From: Denitrobacterium sp024691475
Lineage (GTDB): Bacteria; Actinomycetota; Coriobacteriia; Coriobacteriales; Eggerthellaceae
Assembly: GCA_024691475.1 (NCBI GenBank)
Contig: JAILNP010000026.1
Coordinates: 1 to 64,000, forward strand
Length of the DNA stretch: 64,000 nucleotides
Direction: 5' to 3'
Shown here one piece after another: positions 42,566 through 52,186 of the stretch. The first letter of the stretch is position 1. Every line of letters starts with the position of its first letter. A model generated the notes under the pieces. That model did no database searches, was not told the origin of the DNA, and was given only the letters and a program-made list of their open reading frames with translations. A program made the translations under genes and the position numbers.

Positions 42566-45500
42566 ATGGATCTAACGAGACGTAGCTTTTTCAAGGCCTC
42601 TGCGCTGGCGCTAGCCGGCTCCATGGCCTATGAGCTCTCGTCAGCTTCCGAAGCATTTGCCATGGATGCCGACGATAGCTGGAAACTCGTGAACACCGAG
42701 GAATACACCAACATCTGCTGCTATTGCTCTGGCGGCTGCGGTGTCATCTGCTCGGTTCGCGACGGCGAGCTCATCAACATCGAGGGTGACCCCGATCACG
42801 TCATCAACGAAGGTGGCCTGTGCCCGAAGGGTGCGACCATGTTCCAGCTCATCAAGGTCGTTGATGACAAGACCGGCGAGATCATCCCGAACCCCAATCG
42901 CGTGTACAACCCCATGGTGCGCCGTCCGTATTCCACGGAGTGGGAAGAGATTACCTGGGAGCAGGCAATCGACGAGATCTGCCGCCACGTGAAGGATACG
43001 CGTGACCAGCACTTCATCGAGAAGGATGAAGACGGCAAGACGGTCAACCGTCTGGAGGCCATCGGCCACCTGGGCGGCTCTCAGCAGAATTCCGAGGAAG
43101 AATACCTCATCCTGAAGTTCATGCGTTCGCTTGGCCTGGTGGCGGTTGATAACCAGGCTCGAGTTTGACACAGCTCTACGGTTGCCGGTCTGGCACCTTC
43201 ATTCGGCCGTGGCTCCATGACGAGCCACTGGGAAGACTTTGCTAACGCTGATGTCATCCTCACCTGCGGTTCCAATAACGCAGAGAACCATCCCGTTTCC
43301 ATGAAATGGGTCAATCGCGCCCTCGATGCTGGCGCGAAGTGGATCGTTGTCGACCCGCGCTACACGCGTTCGGCAGCCCTTTCCGACTTGTACTGCCCCA
43401 TCCGCTCCGGTACGGACATCGCCTTCTATGGCGGCATGATCAACTACATCCTGGAGCATGACAAGTGGCAGCATGAGTACTGCCTCAACTACACCAACAT
43501 CTCTTACCTGATCAATCCCGATTTCAGCTTCGACCCCACCACGGGTGAGTTCACGGGCTGGGACGAGTCCTCGAAATCCTATGTCACCACCACGTGGGGC
43601 TATCAGACGGATTCCGAGACCGAATGGGACACCTCCGAGACCGGCACCTACAGCTGGGTTTCGAAGGACGGCGTGCCCCACTTCGACACTCCCACGCTGA
43701 AGACCCCCAAGAAGGACCCCACGCTGCAGGATCCCAACTGCGTGTACCAGGTGATGAAGGAGCATTACTCCCGCTACACCATCGACACCGTTGCCAGCAT
43801 CTGCGGCATGGATGCCGAAACGCTCGAGCAGGTCTACGAGCTGTACACCAGCACGGGCGAAGCTGGCAAGGCCGGCACCATCCTGTACGCCATTGGCCAG
43901 ACGCAGCATCACTACGGCGCCAACAACGCCCGCGCGATGTGCATTGTCCAGCTGCTGCTGGGCAATATCGGCGTTCCTGGCGGTGGCCTGAACGCCCTGC
44001 GTGGCGAGCCGAACGTACAGGGCTGCACGGACATGTGCATCATGCCTGGTGACCTGCCTGGCTACTTGCATTGGCCCGACGCGGACAGCACACCCACGCT
44101 AGCCGACTGGTGCGCTCACGAGACCTACTCCGATGGTTACTACACCAATAAGCCCAAGTTCATGGTGAGCTTCCTGAAGAGCTGGTTCGGCGAGAACGCC
44201 ACGTTCGACAACGATTACGGCTATGGCTGGCTGCCCAAGGTTCACAAGCCCGGCAACTGGACGAGCATCCGTACCTTCGAGCACATGGCCGAAGGCACGA
44301 TGAAGGGCTACTTCGCCCTGGGTCAGAACCCGGCTCACTCCGGTGGCAACACCAAGTCCATCCGCCAGAGCCTGGCGAACCTGGACTGGCTGGTGAACGC
44401 TGACATCGTCATGACGGAAACCGGCAGCTTCTGGGATGCGCCCGACATGGACGCCACCAAGATCGGCACGGAATGCTACTTCCTGCCCGTTGCCTCCATC
44501 GTGGAGAAGCCTGGCACCATTCTGAACTCCGGCCGCCTGCTGCAGTGGCGTCAGAAGGCCATCGAGCCGCAGGGAGATACCAAGACCGACCTTGAGATCA
44601 TGAACCTGCTGCACAAGAAGATGGTCGAGCTCTACAACAAGGAAGGTGGCGTCTGCCCCGAACCCATCACCAAGGTGAAGTGGGATTACGACACCGACGG
44701 CGAGGCTGACTTCCGCAAGGTCGCTTGGGAGCTCAACGGCTATAACGTGGCCACCACCGACTTCGACAAGAACCAGCCCGACCTGCTGCCTGGCTTCGCG
44801 AAGCTGGCTGCCGACGGCTCCACGGCATGCGGCATCTGGATCTACAGCGGCTTCTACAACAACAACGATGCTCCGCTCGACCCGGCTCAGCAGCCCGTTG
44901 CACGTCGTGGCCAGGACGACCCCGGCGACATCTACCTGCATCCGAAGTGGGCATTCAGCTGGCCTGCAAACCGCCGTATCATCTACAACCGCGCGTCTGC
45001 CGACATGAATGGCCAGCCGTGGAATCCCGAGAAGGTTGCCGTGAAGTGGGATAGCGCAAGCAACTCCTGGATCACGAACGACGTGCCCGACTTCGGCGCC
45101 ACCAAGACCGATGCCAGCGGTGCAACGGTTCAGGTCGAGCCGAACAACAAGGCATTCATCATGCGCTGGGAACAGAACGCGTGTCTGTTCAGCAGCGGCA
45201 TGAAGGACATGCCCCTGCCCGAGTTCTACGAGCCCTATGAGAGCCCCACGGACAACATCCTGAACGGCCGCAATGAGTCCCCGATGATTCAGTTCGCGGA
45301 AGACCCGAGCGTCAAGCGCGGCGACCGCAGCGAGTATCCCATCGTTGCCACTACGTACTCCATCACGGAGCACTGGCAGACCGGTGGCCAGACGCATTGC
45401 TGCCCTGCGCTGAACGAAGCTCAGCCGAAGCAGTTCTGCGAGATCAGCGAAGAGCTGGCAGCTGAAAAGGGCATCAAGAATGGCGACATGGTCCGCATCT

Positions 45501-45727
45501 GGAACAACCGTGGCGACATCAAGATGTACGCGATGGTTACCCGTCGTCTGGTTCCGCTGCAGGTTAACGGCGAGACCGTGCACGAGATCGGCATGATCCA
45601 CCACTGGGGCTGGGCCAACACCTTCACGGGCAGCGATCTGACCAACGATCTGACGCCTAACGTCGGTGACCCGAACAGCTTCATTCCGGAATACAAGGCG
45701 TTCCTTGTGAACATCGAGAAGGCATAA
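42566..45727 (+). CDS. fdnG: formate dehydrogenase-N alpha subunit, a selenoprotein (Sec201, TGA at 43166-43168)
   Basis: A 1053-residue molybdenum/tungsten enzyme oxidising formate outside the membrane. The N-terminus has a Tat signal (TRRSFFK). A [4Fe-4S] motif follows (CCYCSGGCGVICSV). The active site reads VDNQARVUHSSTVAGLAP, with U an in-frame TGA, matching the Sec196 site of E. coli FdnG (QARVUHGPTVASLAP). The frame continues unbroken to 45727, so this is not a disrupted gene. A SECIS hairpin follows the TGA. The start has GGAAGGG. It is first of the fdnG-fdnH-fdnI-fdhE run. Confidence 0.96.
43180..43197 (+). promoter_or_regulatory. SECIS element of fdnG
   Basis: Starting 11 bases after the TGA, GGT(T)GCC pairs with GGCACC around a GGTCT loop. 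The bulged T and the GGTCT loop are the same as in the E. coli fdhF SECIS, so SelB recognition should follow the same rules. Confidence 0.85.
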
Positions 45728-45741
45728 GGAGGGAAACGATA

Positions 45742-46632
45742 ATGAGCGATAAGGCTATTCTGTTTGACTCGTCCAAGTGCACTGGCTGCAAAGGCTGCCA
45801 GGTAGCTTGCAAGACGTGGAACAATCTCCCTTCCAGCCTGGAATACAACGCCGGCGAGTTCACCGGTTCGCTGCAGAACCCCATCGACCTGAACGGCACC
45901 ACGCGCCGCATCGTCACCTACAACGAGGCGGACAATGGCAAGAAGTATGGCGTTAACTGGGCATTTGGTCAGCGTGCTTGCATGCACTGCGACAACCCCA
46001 GCTGCGTTTCCGTATGCCCCAGCGGCTGCCTTTCGGTGGACGAGTCCACCGGCTTCGTCACCGTTGACGAAGACAAGTGCATCGGCTGCCAGTACTGCCG
46101 CAGCGCTTGCCCGTTCGACGTACCGCGCCACACGGGCGTGAACGTCGTGGGTGGCGGCATCGTGGTGAACAAGTGCACCGGCTGCGTGGACCGCATCAAG
46201 CAGGGCCGTCAGCCCGCTTGCGTGACCACCTGCCAGCCTGGCGCGCTGCAGTTCGGCGACCGCGATGAGATGCTCAAGATCGCGCACGAGCGCGTCGAGG
46301 TGCTCAAGGCGAAGGGCTTCACGGATGCCCGCGTGTACGGCGAGACCGAAGTGGGTGGCACGCACCAGATCATGGTGCTGAAGTACCCCATCTCGCAGTA
46401 CGAGCTGCCTGAGAACCCCGAGCGCAACGGCCTGGTCGACGCTCTTGGCTTCATGAAGCCGCTTACGGGCGTGGGCGCTGCCGCTCTCGTTGCCGGCCTG
46501 GGCCTGTCGTTCCTCACGGGCGTTGGCTACAAGCGTCACGAGATGCGCTATGACGAGAAGGCTCACGACGTCATCGACGTTGAGACCGGCGAGGTTATCA
46601 AGCACATCGACAAGGAAGCTGGTGAGCGATAA
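45742..46632 (+). CDS. fdnH: formate dehydrogenase-N beta subunit
   Basis: A 296-residue iron-sulfur protein that carries electrons from FdnG to the membrane subunit. Four cluster motifs are visible: CTGCKGCQVACKTWN, CMHCDNPSCVSVCP, CIGCQYCRSACPFDVP and CTGCVDRIKQG-ACVTTCQPGAL. One C-terminal span (VGAAALVAGLGLSFLTGVGY) anchors it. The Shine-Dalgarno is AAGGAGGG. It overlaps fdnI by one base (TAATG). Confidence 0.95.
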   Translation: MSDKAILFDSSKCTGCKGCQVACKTWNNLPSSLEYNAGEFTGSLQNPIDLNGTTRRIVTYNEADNGKKYGVNWAFGQRACMHCDNPSCVSVCPSGCLSVDESTGFVTVDEDKCIGCQYCRSACPFDVPRHTGVNVVGGGIVVNKCTGCVDRIKQGRQPACVTTCQPGALQFGDRDEMLKIAHERVEVLKAKGFTDARVYGETEVGGTHQIMVLKYPISQYELPENPERNGLVDALGFMKPLTGVGAAALVAGLGLSFLTGVGYKRHEMRYDEKAHDVIDVETGEVIKHIDKEAGER

Positions 46633-47324
46633 TGGCAACCAAACGTTATATCAAGCGCCATTCGCTGCAGACGCGCGTCACCCATGGCATCGTCGTGTTC
46701 AGCTGCATCTGGCTCATGATCAGCGGCCTGTTCGTGTTCGTTCCCGCGCTTGCCGCGTGGAACCCCGGTCTGGCCCAGGGCATGCGCATCAGCCACCGCG
46801 TGGTGGGCTGCATCTTCATCCTGGCTCCCATCGTGAGCGCCATCGCCGCTCCCGGCGGGTTCAAGGAGTTCCTGGCCAAGTACTTCACCAAGTGGACCAA
46901 GGAAGACTTCGAGTTCGTCTTGAAGTTTGTGCCCTACATGCTTGGGCCGAAACGTGTTCACATGCCTGACCAGGACGAAGTGAAGAGCGGCCAGCGTATT
47001 GCCGACGGTATGCTCATCCTGGGTGGCATCCTCATGGCCATCTCCGGTGTGGTGCTGTGGCTGGGCACGAGCGTGTTCAACGCCGATGCGGGTACGCTGC
47101 AGGTCATGCGTTTCATCCACGACCTGTTCTTCCTGCTGCTCGTGATTTTCGTCGTCGCCCACATCTATCTGGGTGCTGGCGTATTCCAGCCCTATCGCGG
47201 TACCATTAAGCTGATGTTCGGCAAGGGCGAAGTCGCCGAGTCCGATGCTCTGTACCACTGGGGCTTCTGGGCCCGCAAGGAAATCGAAGACGGCAAGAAC
47301 GTCGTCGTTCGGGAAGAGAAGTAG
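46632..47324 (+). CDS. fdnI: formate dehydrogenase-N gamma subunit (cytochrome b)
   Basis: A 230-residue membrane cytochrome b with four spans, passing electrons to menaquinone. His residues in the spans (RVTHGIVVFSCIWLMISG; MRISHRVVGCIF; RFIHDLFFLLLVIFVVAHIYLGAG) fit the two haem b sites. The start overlaps the fdnH stop. Confidence 0.93.
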   Translation: MATKRYIKRHSLQTRVTHGIVVFSCIWLMISGLFVFVPALAAWNPGLAQGMRISHRVVGCIFILAPIVSAIAAPGGFKEFLAKYFTKWTKEDFEFVLKFVPYMLGPKRVHMPDQDEVKSGQRIADGMLILGGILMAISGVVLWLGTSVFNADAGTLQVMRFIHDLFFLLLVIFVVAHIYLGAGVFQPYRGTIKLMFGKGEVAESDALYHWGFWARKEIEDGKNVVVREEK

Positions 47325-47327
47325 TTT

Positions 47328-48236
47328 ATGGATCTGAAGCTTGTTCACGAAGCCGTTGAAGCATATGCCAACGATGCCGAGGCGGCAGACCGGGCACGGC
47401 TTGAGTTCTTCGAAGGGCTCTTCGCGATTCAGCAGGAGCAGGCGGACCTCGTAGCTGCGGAATGTGGCTACGAGGCGCCCGCCGCCGAAGACGCCGGCGC
47501 CTGGTACTGGGATGGCGAGGCCGCTCTGGCCCATGCCCCCATCTCCATCGACGCCGCGTCGTTCGCGGGTTTTGCCGCGAAGGTCGCCGCCTACATGGCC
47601 GAGCACGCAGGGTTTGCCGATCAGGCAGCCACGGCGCTCGCCGCGTACGACTGGGAAGCGTTCTGCCAGAAGGCCGACCTTTCCCTGGCGGGGCATGACC
47701 CCATGGCGTTCCTGGAGGACTTCCTGGTGCGCATCGACGAGTTCGGCGTTCCTGCCGAACTGCCCGCCAATGTGGCGGCGCTTGTCGTGCGTGCTGTGCT
47801 GCGTCCCTACCTGCAGGTTGCCCAGGAAGCCGTTATGGTTGTTCTGGGCGACGAGGTGAACCGTCGAGCGGGCGATGCCCCCGTGGCATGCCCCGTGTGC
47901 GGAACGCCTGCCGGTGCCTCCATCGTTCATGATGGTGGTGCGCAGGGCGCCAGCGGCCGCGAGCAATTTTGCTCGTCGTGCGGTTGCCAGTGGCCCTACG
48001 AGCGCATTCGTTGCGGCGTGTGCGGTCAGAAGAACCAGGGTCACCTGCATTACTTCCACATCGAGGGCGATTCGGCCCATCGTCTGCAGAAGTGCGACGA
48101 TTGCGGCCAGTACGAGCGCGTGGTGTTCCAAAGCGACATCAAGACCGCTCCCTGCATGGATGTGGAAGACGTGGTCATGGCGCGTCTCGATCATGTGGCG
48201 CTCGACCCGCGCTTTCGCGTAGAGAAAGAGGCATAG
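47328..48236 (+). CDS. fdhE: formate dehydrogenase accessory protein FdhE
   Basis: A 302-residue rubredoxin-like maturation protein. The C-terminal half has four CxxC pairs (CPVCGTP, CSSCGCQW, CGVCGQKN, CDDCGQYE), the FdhE hallmark, thought to help assemble the exported enzyme. The N-terminal half is Ala/Glu-rich and poorly conserved. It starts three bases after fdnI. Confidence 0.9.
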   Translation: MDLKLVHEAVEAYANDAEAADRARLEFFEGLFAIQQEQADLVAAECGYEAPAAEDAGAWYWDGEAALAHAPISIDAASFAGFAAKVAAYMAEHAGFADQAATALAAYDWEAFCQKADLSLAGHDPMAFLEDFLVRIDEFGVPAELPANVAALVVRAVLRPYLQVAQEAVMVVLGDEVNRRAGDAPVACPVCGTPAGASIVHDGGAQGASGREQFCSSCGCQWPYERIRCGVCGQKNQGHLHYFHIEGDSAHRLQKCDDCGQYERVVFQSDIKTAPCMDVEDVVMARLDHVALDPRFRVEKEA

Positions 48237-48239
48237 CGT

Positions 48240-49454
48240 ATGCGCATTCTGCATATCACCGCTCAAAAGCCCGATAGCACGGGCAGTGGCGTGTATCTTG
48301 CAGAACTCGTTCGCGGGTTCGCTCGCATGGGGGCGGAGCAGGCCGTTGTGGCCGGCATCGCTCCCGGCGAGCGCCCCTCTTTTCCGCAGGGCGTGCTCTT
48401 CCGCCCCGTGGTGTTCCAAACCGAAGAGCTTCCGTTCCCCGTGGTGGGTATGAGCGACGTGATGCCGTACGAGGCCACGCGCTACCGCGACCTCACGCCG
48501 CTTATGGTCACCCAGTTCAAGGACGCCTTCAACCGGGCGTTCGATGACGTGCTGGAAACCTTCCAGCCCGATTTGGTCATTTGTCACCACCTGTATTTGG
48601 TGTGTGCCGTCATGGCGCATCGCGATTGGTCGTGCCCCATCGCGGCCGTGTGCCACAGCACCGACATTCGCCAAATGCGCCAGATTCCGCTCGAGCGCGA
48701 CTACATCCGCGCGGGCGTGGCGCGCCTCGATCACGTGCTTGCCCTGCACGACGCCCAGGCTAACGACATCGTCGAGGTTTATGGCATTCCGCGCGAGCGC
48801 ATCACCGTGGTGGGAACGGGCTACAATGCCCAGGTGTTTTCGCCGGGTGGCGCCGAGCGTCGCTCCGATGGCACGCTCCGCATCGCCTACGTGGGCAAGA
48901 TCTGGCGGAAGAAGGGCGTGTCGCAACTGTTGAATGCCCTCAATTGCCTCGATAGGAATTGGCTTTCGGAATCCAACGAGTACGACCACGTGGAGGTTCA
49001 CCTGGTTGGCGGGTATAGCGACAAGGCGGAATACGACCATATCGTTGCGCAGTCGCATTCTTGTGCGGCCCAGGTCATCTTCGAGGGGAAGGTGCCGCAG
49101 GATCATTTGGTCTCGCTGTATCGTTCCTCCGACGTGTTCGTGCTTCCCTCGTTCTATGAAGGCCTGCCCCTGGTGGTCATCGAGGCGCTCGCGTGTGGCT
49201 GCACGGTTGTGGTAACCGATCTTCCGGGCATTCGTCCGTGGCTTCAGGGTTCGCTGCCCGGTGCGCCCGTGTTGTACGTGAAGCCTCCGCGCATGGTGGA
49301 TGTCGATACGCCCTACGAGGGCGATCTTCCCGAATTCGAGTACGATCTGGCGGCCGCTCTGGCCCAGGCAGCGGCAATGCCGCATGCCGCATTCGACACC
49401 ACGGCCGTGTCATGGGATGGGCTGTGCGCTCGCATACGTGACGTGTTCGCGTAA
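48240..49454 (+). CDS. GT4-type glycosyltransferase inside the formate dehydrogenase operon
   Basis: A 404-residue GT-B fold enzyme. The N-terminal domain begins MRILHITAQKPDSTGSGVYL with the family's glycine-rich turn, and the C-terminal domain has AYVGKIWRKKGV, FEGKVPQDHLVSLYRSSDVF and the nucleotide-sugar motif PSFYEGLPLVVIEALACG. No signal or span is seen, so it is cytoplasmic. It starts three bases after fdhE and is followed by fdhD, so it is bound into a formate dehydrogenase maturation context. Acceptor and donor are unknown. Confidence 0.8.
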   Translation: MRILHITAQKPDSTGSGVYLAELVRGFARMGAEQAVVAGIAPGERPSFPQGVLFRPVVFQTEELPFPVVGMSDVMPYEATRYRDLTPLMVTQFKDAFNRAFDDVLETFQPDLVICHHLYLVCAVMAHRDWSCPIAAVCHSTDIRQMRQIPLERDYIRAGVARLDHVLALHDAQANDIVEVYGIPRERITVVGTGYNAQVFSPGGAERRSDGTLRIAYVGKIWRKKGVSQLLNALNCLDRNWLSESNEYDHVEVHLVGGYSDKAEYDHIVAQSHSCAAQVIFEGKVPQDHLVSLYRSSDVFVLPSFYEGLPLVVIEALACGCTVVVTDLPGIRPWLQGSLPGAPVLYVKPPRMVDVDTPYEGDLPEFEYDLAAALAQAAAMPHAAFDTTAVSWDGLCARIRDVFA

Positions 49455-49490
49455 ATCGACTTTCCCCTGGTCCGCTCTGCTGCAATGCGC

Positions 49491-49496
49491 TATTAT
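49491..49496 (+). promoter_or_regulatory. candidate -10 element before fdhD (TATTAT)
   Basis: TATTAT lies 45 bases before fdhD in an 86-base gap, so fdhD may also be transcribed alone. Confidence 0.35.
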
Positions 49497-49540
49497 GTGC
49501 GCAGTTTCTGCTCAGCAGTGCCTTTACTTTAGGAGCGGCC

Positions 49541-50362
49541 ATGCAGGCCATAGATGCGTCTCACGATATTAACCAGCAGGAAGACCGTGCGTGCACGAAC
49601 GTGTTCGCCGATGGTTCCCGCACCTCCACATCTACGCTTCTTCAAACCGAAAACGCCGTACGCGTCTTCGTGAATGGCGAACTTACCATGCGCCTCATGT
49701 GTTCGGCTGACCATCTGATCGAACTGGTCTTGGGTCGCATGCGCACGGAGGACATGATTTCCTCGGTAGACGAAGTAGACCAGATCATGGTGTGCGAGCA
49801 TGCAACGCGCGTGCTTGTGTACCTGAAGGACCGCGAGGCCAACGTCAATCATGAGCATGTGGACACCGTTGCCACGTGCTGCACGTTCAATAGCAATCTG
49901 AACAGTATGTTCGTGAAGGACGAAGAGCTTGTGCCCCTCAATCCCATCCCTTGGACGGTCGAGCAGGTGTTTGCGCTATCGCGCAAGTTCGAAGAAGATA
50001 CGCCCGCGCATCGCGCCACGTATGGCGCTCATAGCTGCTATTTGGCTCAGGGCGAAGAGGTTCTCTATTGCTGCGAAGACCTGGGTCGTCATAACGCATT
50101 CGACAAGGTGGTTGGCTGCGCCATGCGCGACGGGGTGGACCTTACGAAGTGCGTGGTGTTCACCAGCGGCCGTGTGCCCACTGACATGGTGGCAAAGGCC
50201 ATTCGTGCGCATATTCCCATGCTCATTTCAAAAGCCGTTCCCACCGACCTTACGGTTGAAATGGCGTGCGCGTACGACCTTACGCTCATCTGTAGCGCCC
50301 ATTCCGATTCGTTCCGCGTGTTCAACGATCCGCTGGGCATTGCCTCTGCCGATCGTTCGTAG
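49541..50362 (+). CDS. fdhD: formate dehydrogenase sulfurtransferase FdhD
   Basis: A 273-residue protein that delivers sulfur from a cysteine desulfurase to the molybdenum/tungsten cofactor of formate dehydrogenase. It shows the FdhD core (VNGELTMRLMCSADHLIELVLG; EDLGRHNAFDKVVGCAM; VFTSGRVPTDMVAKAIRAHIPMLISKAVPT). The usual CxxC site is replaced by adjacent cysteines (TVATCCTFNSN), as may occur in divergent members. The tetrahydrobiopterin-like end SAHSDSFRVFNDP is present. It serves both formate dehydrogenases in the window. Confidence 0.9.
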   Translation: MQAIDASHDINQQEDRACTNVFADGSRTSTSTLLQTENAVRVFVNGELTMRLMCSADHLIELVLGRMRTEDMISSVDEVDQIMVCEHATRVLVYLKDREANVNHEHVDTVATCCTFNSNLNSMFVKDEELVPLNPIPWTVEQVFALSRKFEEDTPAHRATYGAHSCYLAQGEEVLYCCEDLGRHNAFDKVVGCAMRDGVDLTKCVVFTSGRVPTDMVAKAIRAHIPMLISKAVPTDLTVEMACAYDLTLICSAHSDSFRVFNDPLGIASADRS

Positions 50363-50429
50363 CGCGGCGTTTCGTAAACAGGGTACGGAGGCCTGTTCGC
50401 GTTGCTAGCATTGGGTTTTGGTCTTGCTT

Positions 50430-50460
50430 GCGTGAACAAACTTCCGTCCCCTGTTCACGC
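50430..50460. repeat. interspersed palindromic repeat, copy A
   Basis: GCGTGAACA ... TGTTCACGC ends enclose the core ACTTCCGTCCCC. Reverse-complemented, it matches copies B (53962-53989) and C (54021-54046) at most positions (shared GTGAAC/GC, GGGGACGGAGGTT, GTTCAC). It lies between convergent fdhD and the LuxR gene. Confidence 0.6.
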
Positions 50461-50462
50461 GC

Positions 50463-51965
50463 CTAGTGCGTTTCCTCGAGCATGTCCATGAGCTCCTGCT
50501 TCGAGCTCACGCCGAGCTTGCGGTAGATGTGCGTGGTGTGCGTCTTTACCGTGCCCGTGGTTACGAACAGGGCGTCGGCAATGTAGGGCAAGCTGCGTCC
50601 GCGCGCTAGATAGCGGTATACCTCTGCTTCGCGCTTCGTAAGGCCGTGCTCCTCGCAGATGCGCGTCATGCGTTCTTCCAGGATGTCCTTTTCGCTGGTT
50701 TCCTCGTGTGGCGGTTCGACTGGTGTGGCAGACGTGCTTTCGGGGGTCGCATGAGTGGTCGATGCCAGGCTTTCCGTTTGGGCGATAAGCATGAAGAACA
50801 GCAGGAGCATGCTTGCCCCGCAGATGACGGAGAGCGTGGGGATGTCGCCGGGCAGCATTGCGGGCAGCTGCTTTCCCATGAGGTGTCCGCAGAGCACGAC
50901 GCCTGAAATGAGGGCCTGGCCTACGGCGAATGCCAGCAGGGGAGAAAGCCCCTCTTCCTGGATGCTCTGGGTGATGACGACGTATACGATTACCTGCAGG
51001 AAGAACGCTGCGCCATTCGTGAACATGCCGCCTACGCCAAAGGCGCTTTCCCCGAACACCAGTATTCCCACAAGGCCTACCGCGGTGAACGACAGCGTAA
51101 GGCGGTAGAGGCTGGGCACGGATAGGGTGTCGTCGGAATAGGCAAGCGGCACAAGTGACATGGTGGCGATGAGCGCGCAGATGATGGTGGCCATGCTGAA
51201 GAGCGTGGTGGCAAGCTCGTACGATGTTCCCATGAGGAACGAGCTCACCAGGTTGCCTACGAATGAGGCAGCTATCAGGATGGCGATCTGGCGCCAGGGC
51301 AGAAGGCGGGTCTCCCATGCGCCTGCACTTACTTCGCCCGGCATTTTCCCTGCCTGCGTCGTGGTGGGGAAGACGTCGAACGTTTGGGCGTGACGGGCAC
51401 CCGCATCGATCCTCCAGAGCAGCCAGGACCCTATGGGCAGCAGCACGATGATGATGTCGTCGATGGGCGAGGGGATAAGGGGCACGACCAGGTATTCCAA
51501 GTATGCGAGCAGGAATGATATAACCACCAGCGGCCGCGTGCGCTTCGTTCCCAGGCTGAATCGGGCGCCCCATGCGCAGCTGAGCAGGGTAACGCTTATG
51601 CCGTCGATGGCGCCGCAAGCGATCATGAGCCCCTGCAGGTTGGCGTTGAGCGCAAATGATACGCCCACGGAGGAGGTGCAGGTGGCAAGGGCCGCTGCCA
51701 ACAGCACGCCCCGGTGCACGCGAATCGTTCGCAGGCGCGAGATGACGAGGAGCGTTATGGCGAAGAGGACGACTACGCCTTGCGATGCGAAGAACCCATT
51801 CTCGAGGCCCACGTTCGTGGACGAATCGAATTGCGAGGGAAACATGGCGGGGCTGAGGTAGCAGAGAAAGCCCCACGCCCATAGGAAAGAGGACCCTACG
51901 CCTACGCGTAGCGTCTCTAGCGCGCCTTCCCATTGGGTTGACGCATGCGTCCCTTTCGATTGCAT
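50463..51965 (-). CDS. membrane LuxR-family regulator (module 3)
   Basis: A 500-residue protein with about 12 hydrophobic spans and a C-terminal LuxR/GerE domain (GLTKREAEVYRYLARG, then LFVTTGTVKTHTTHIYRKLG). The start at 51965 has GGGAGGA ten bases upstream; the frame extends to 52076 without a signal. It diverges from the Tat flavoprotein gene at 52187, the likely target. Charged linkers around residue 430 separate the membrane and DNA-binding parts. Confidence 0.88.
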   Translation of the reverse strand: MQSKGTHASTQWEGALETLRVGVGSSFLWAWGFLCYLSPAMFPSQFDSSTNVGLENGFFASQGVVVLFAITLLVISRLRTIRVHRGVLLAAALATCTSSVGVSFALNANLQGLMIACGAIDGISVTLLSCAWGARFSLGTKRTRPLVVISFLLAYLEYLVVPLIPSPIDDIIIVLLPIGSWLLWRIDAGARHAQTFDVFPTTTQAGKMPGEVSAGAWETRLLPWRQIAILIAASFVGNLVSSFLMGTSYELATTLFSMATIICALIATMSLVPLAYSDDTLSVPSLYRLTLSFTAVGLVGILVFGESAFGVGGMFTNGAAFFLQVIVYVVITQSIQEEGLSPLLAFAVGQALISGVVLCGHLMGKQLPAMLPGDIPTLSVICGASMLLLFFMLIAQTESLASTTHATPESTSATPVEPPHEETSEKDILEERMTRICEEHGLTKREAEVYRYLARGRSLPYIADALFVTTGTVKTHTTHIYRKLGVSSKQELMDMLEETH

Positions 51966-52093
51966 GTACTTGAATCCTCCCGCAATGCGATGGCGTTGCC
52001 GTGCGACCGTCGCTTTGTCCTTCGCCCATAGTAACGCATCGGCTTCGTCGAGGTTGTCCGAACGCGCTGAATTCACCTGCGAGTTTATGGTTT

Positions 52094-52166
52094 TCTACCC
52101 TTTCGGTAGATGCATCAGGCCCTCCTCGAGGGGCATGATGCGGGCAGTGGGCACGGGGAGGTGCCC
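52094..52166 (+). promoter_or_regulatory. control region and leader of module 3 flavoprotein
   Basis: TCTACC-CTTTC-GGTAGA (52094-52110) is a perfect dyad and candidate operator. GCATCA / TGATGC with an inner CCC / GGGG pairing forms a nested hairpin near 52112-52141. GGGCAC (52149-52154) / GTGCCC (52161-52166) is a hairpin seven bases before the Shine-Dalgarno AAGGAGGG. Confidence 0.5.
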
Positions 52167-52186
52167 AAAGGACAAGGAGGGAAAGA

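Noticed and set aside
42491..45727. fdnG as a frameshifted or nonsense-broken pseudogene
   Set aside because: The break is a single TGA at the known selenocysteine site, the frame continues unchanged, a SECIS hairpin follows, and the whole Sec machinery is present.
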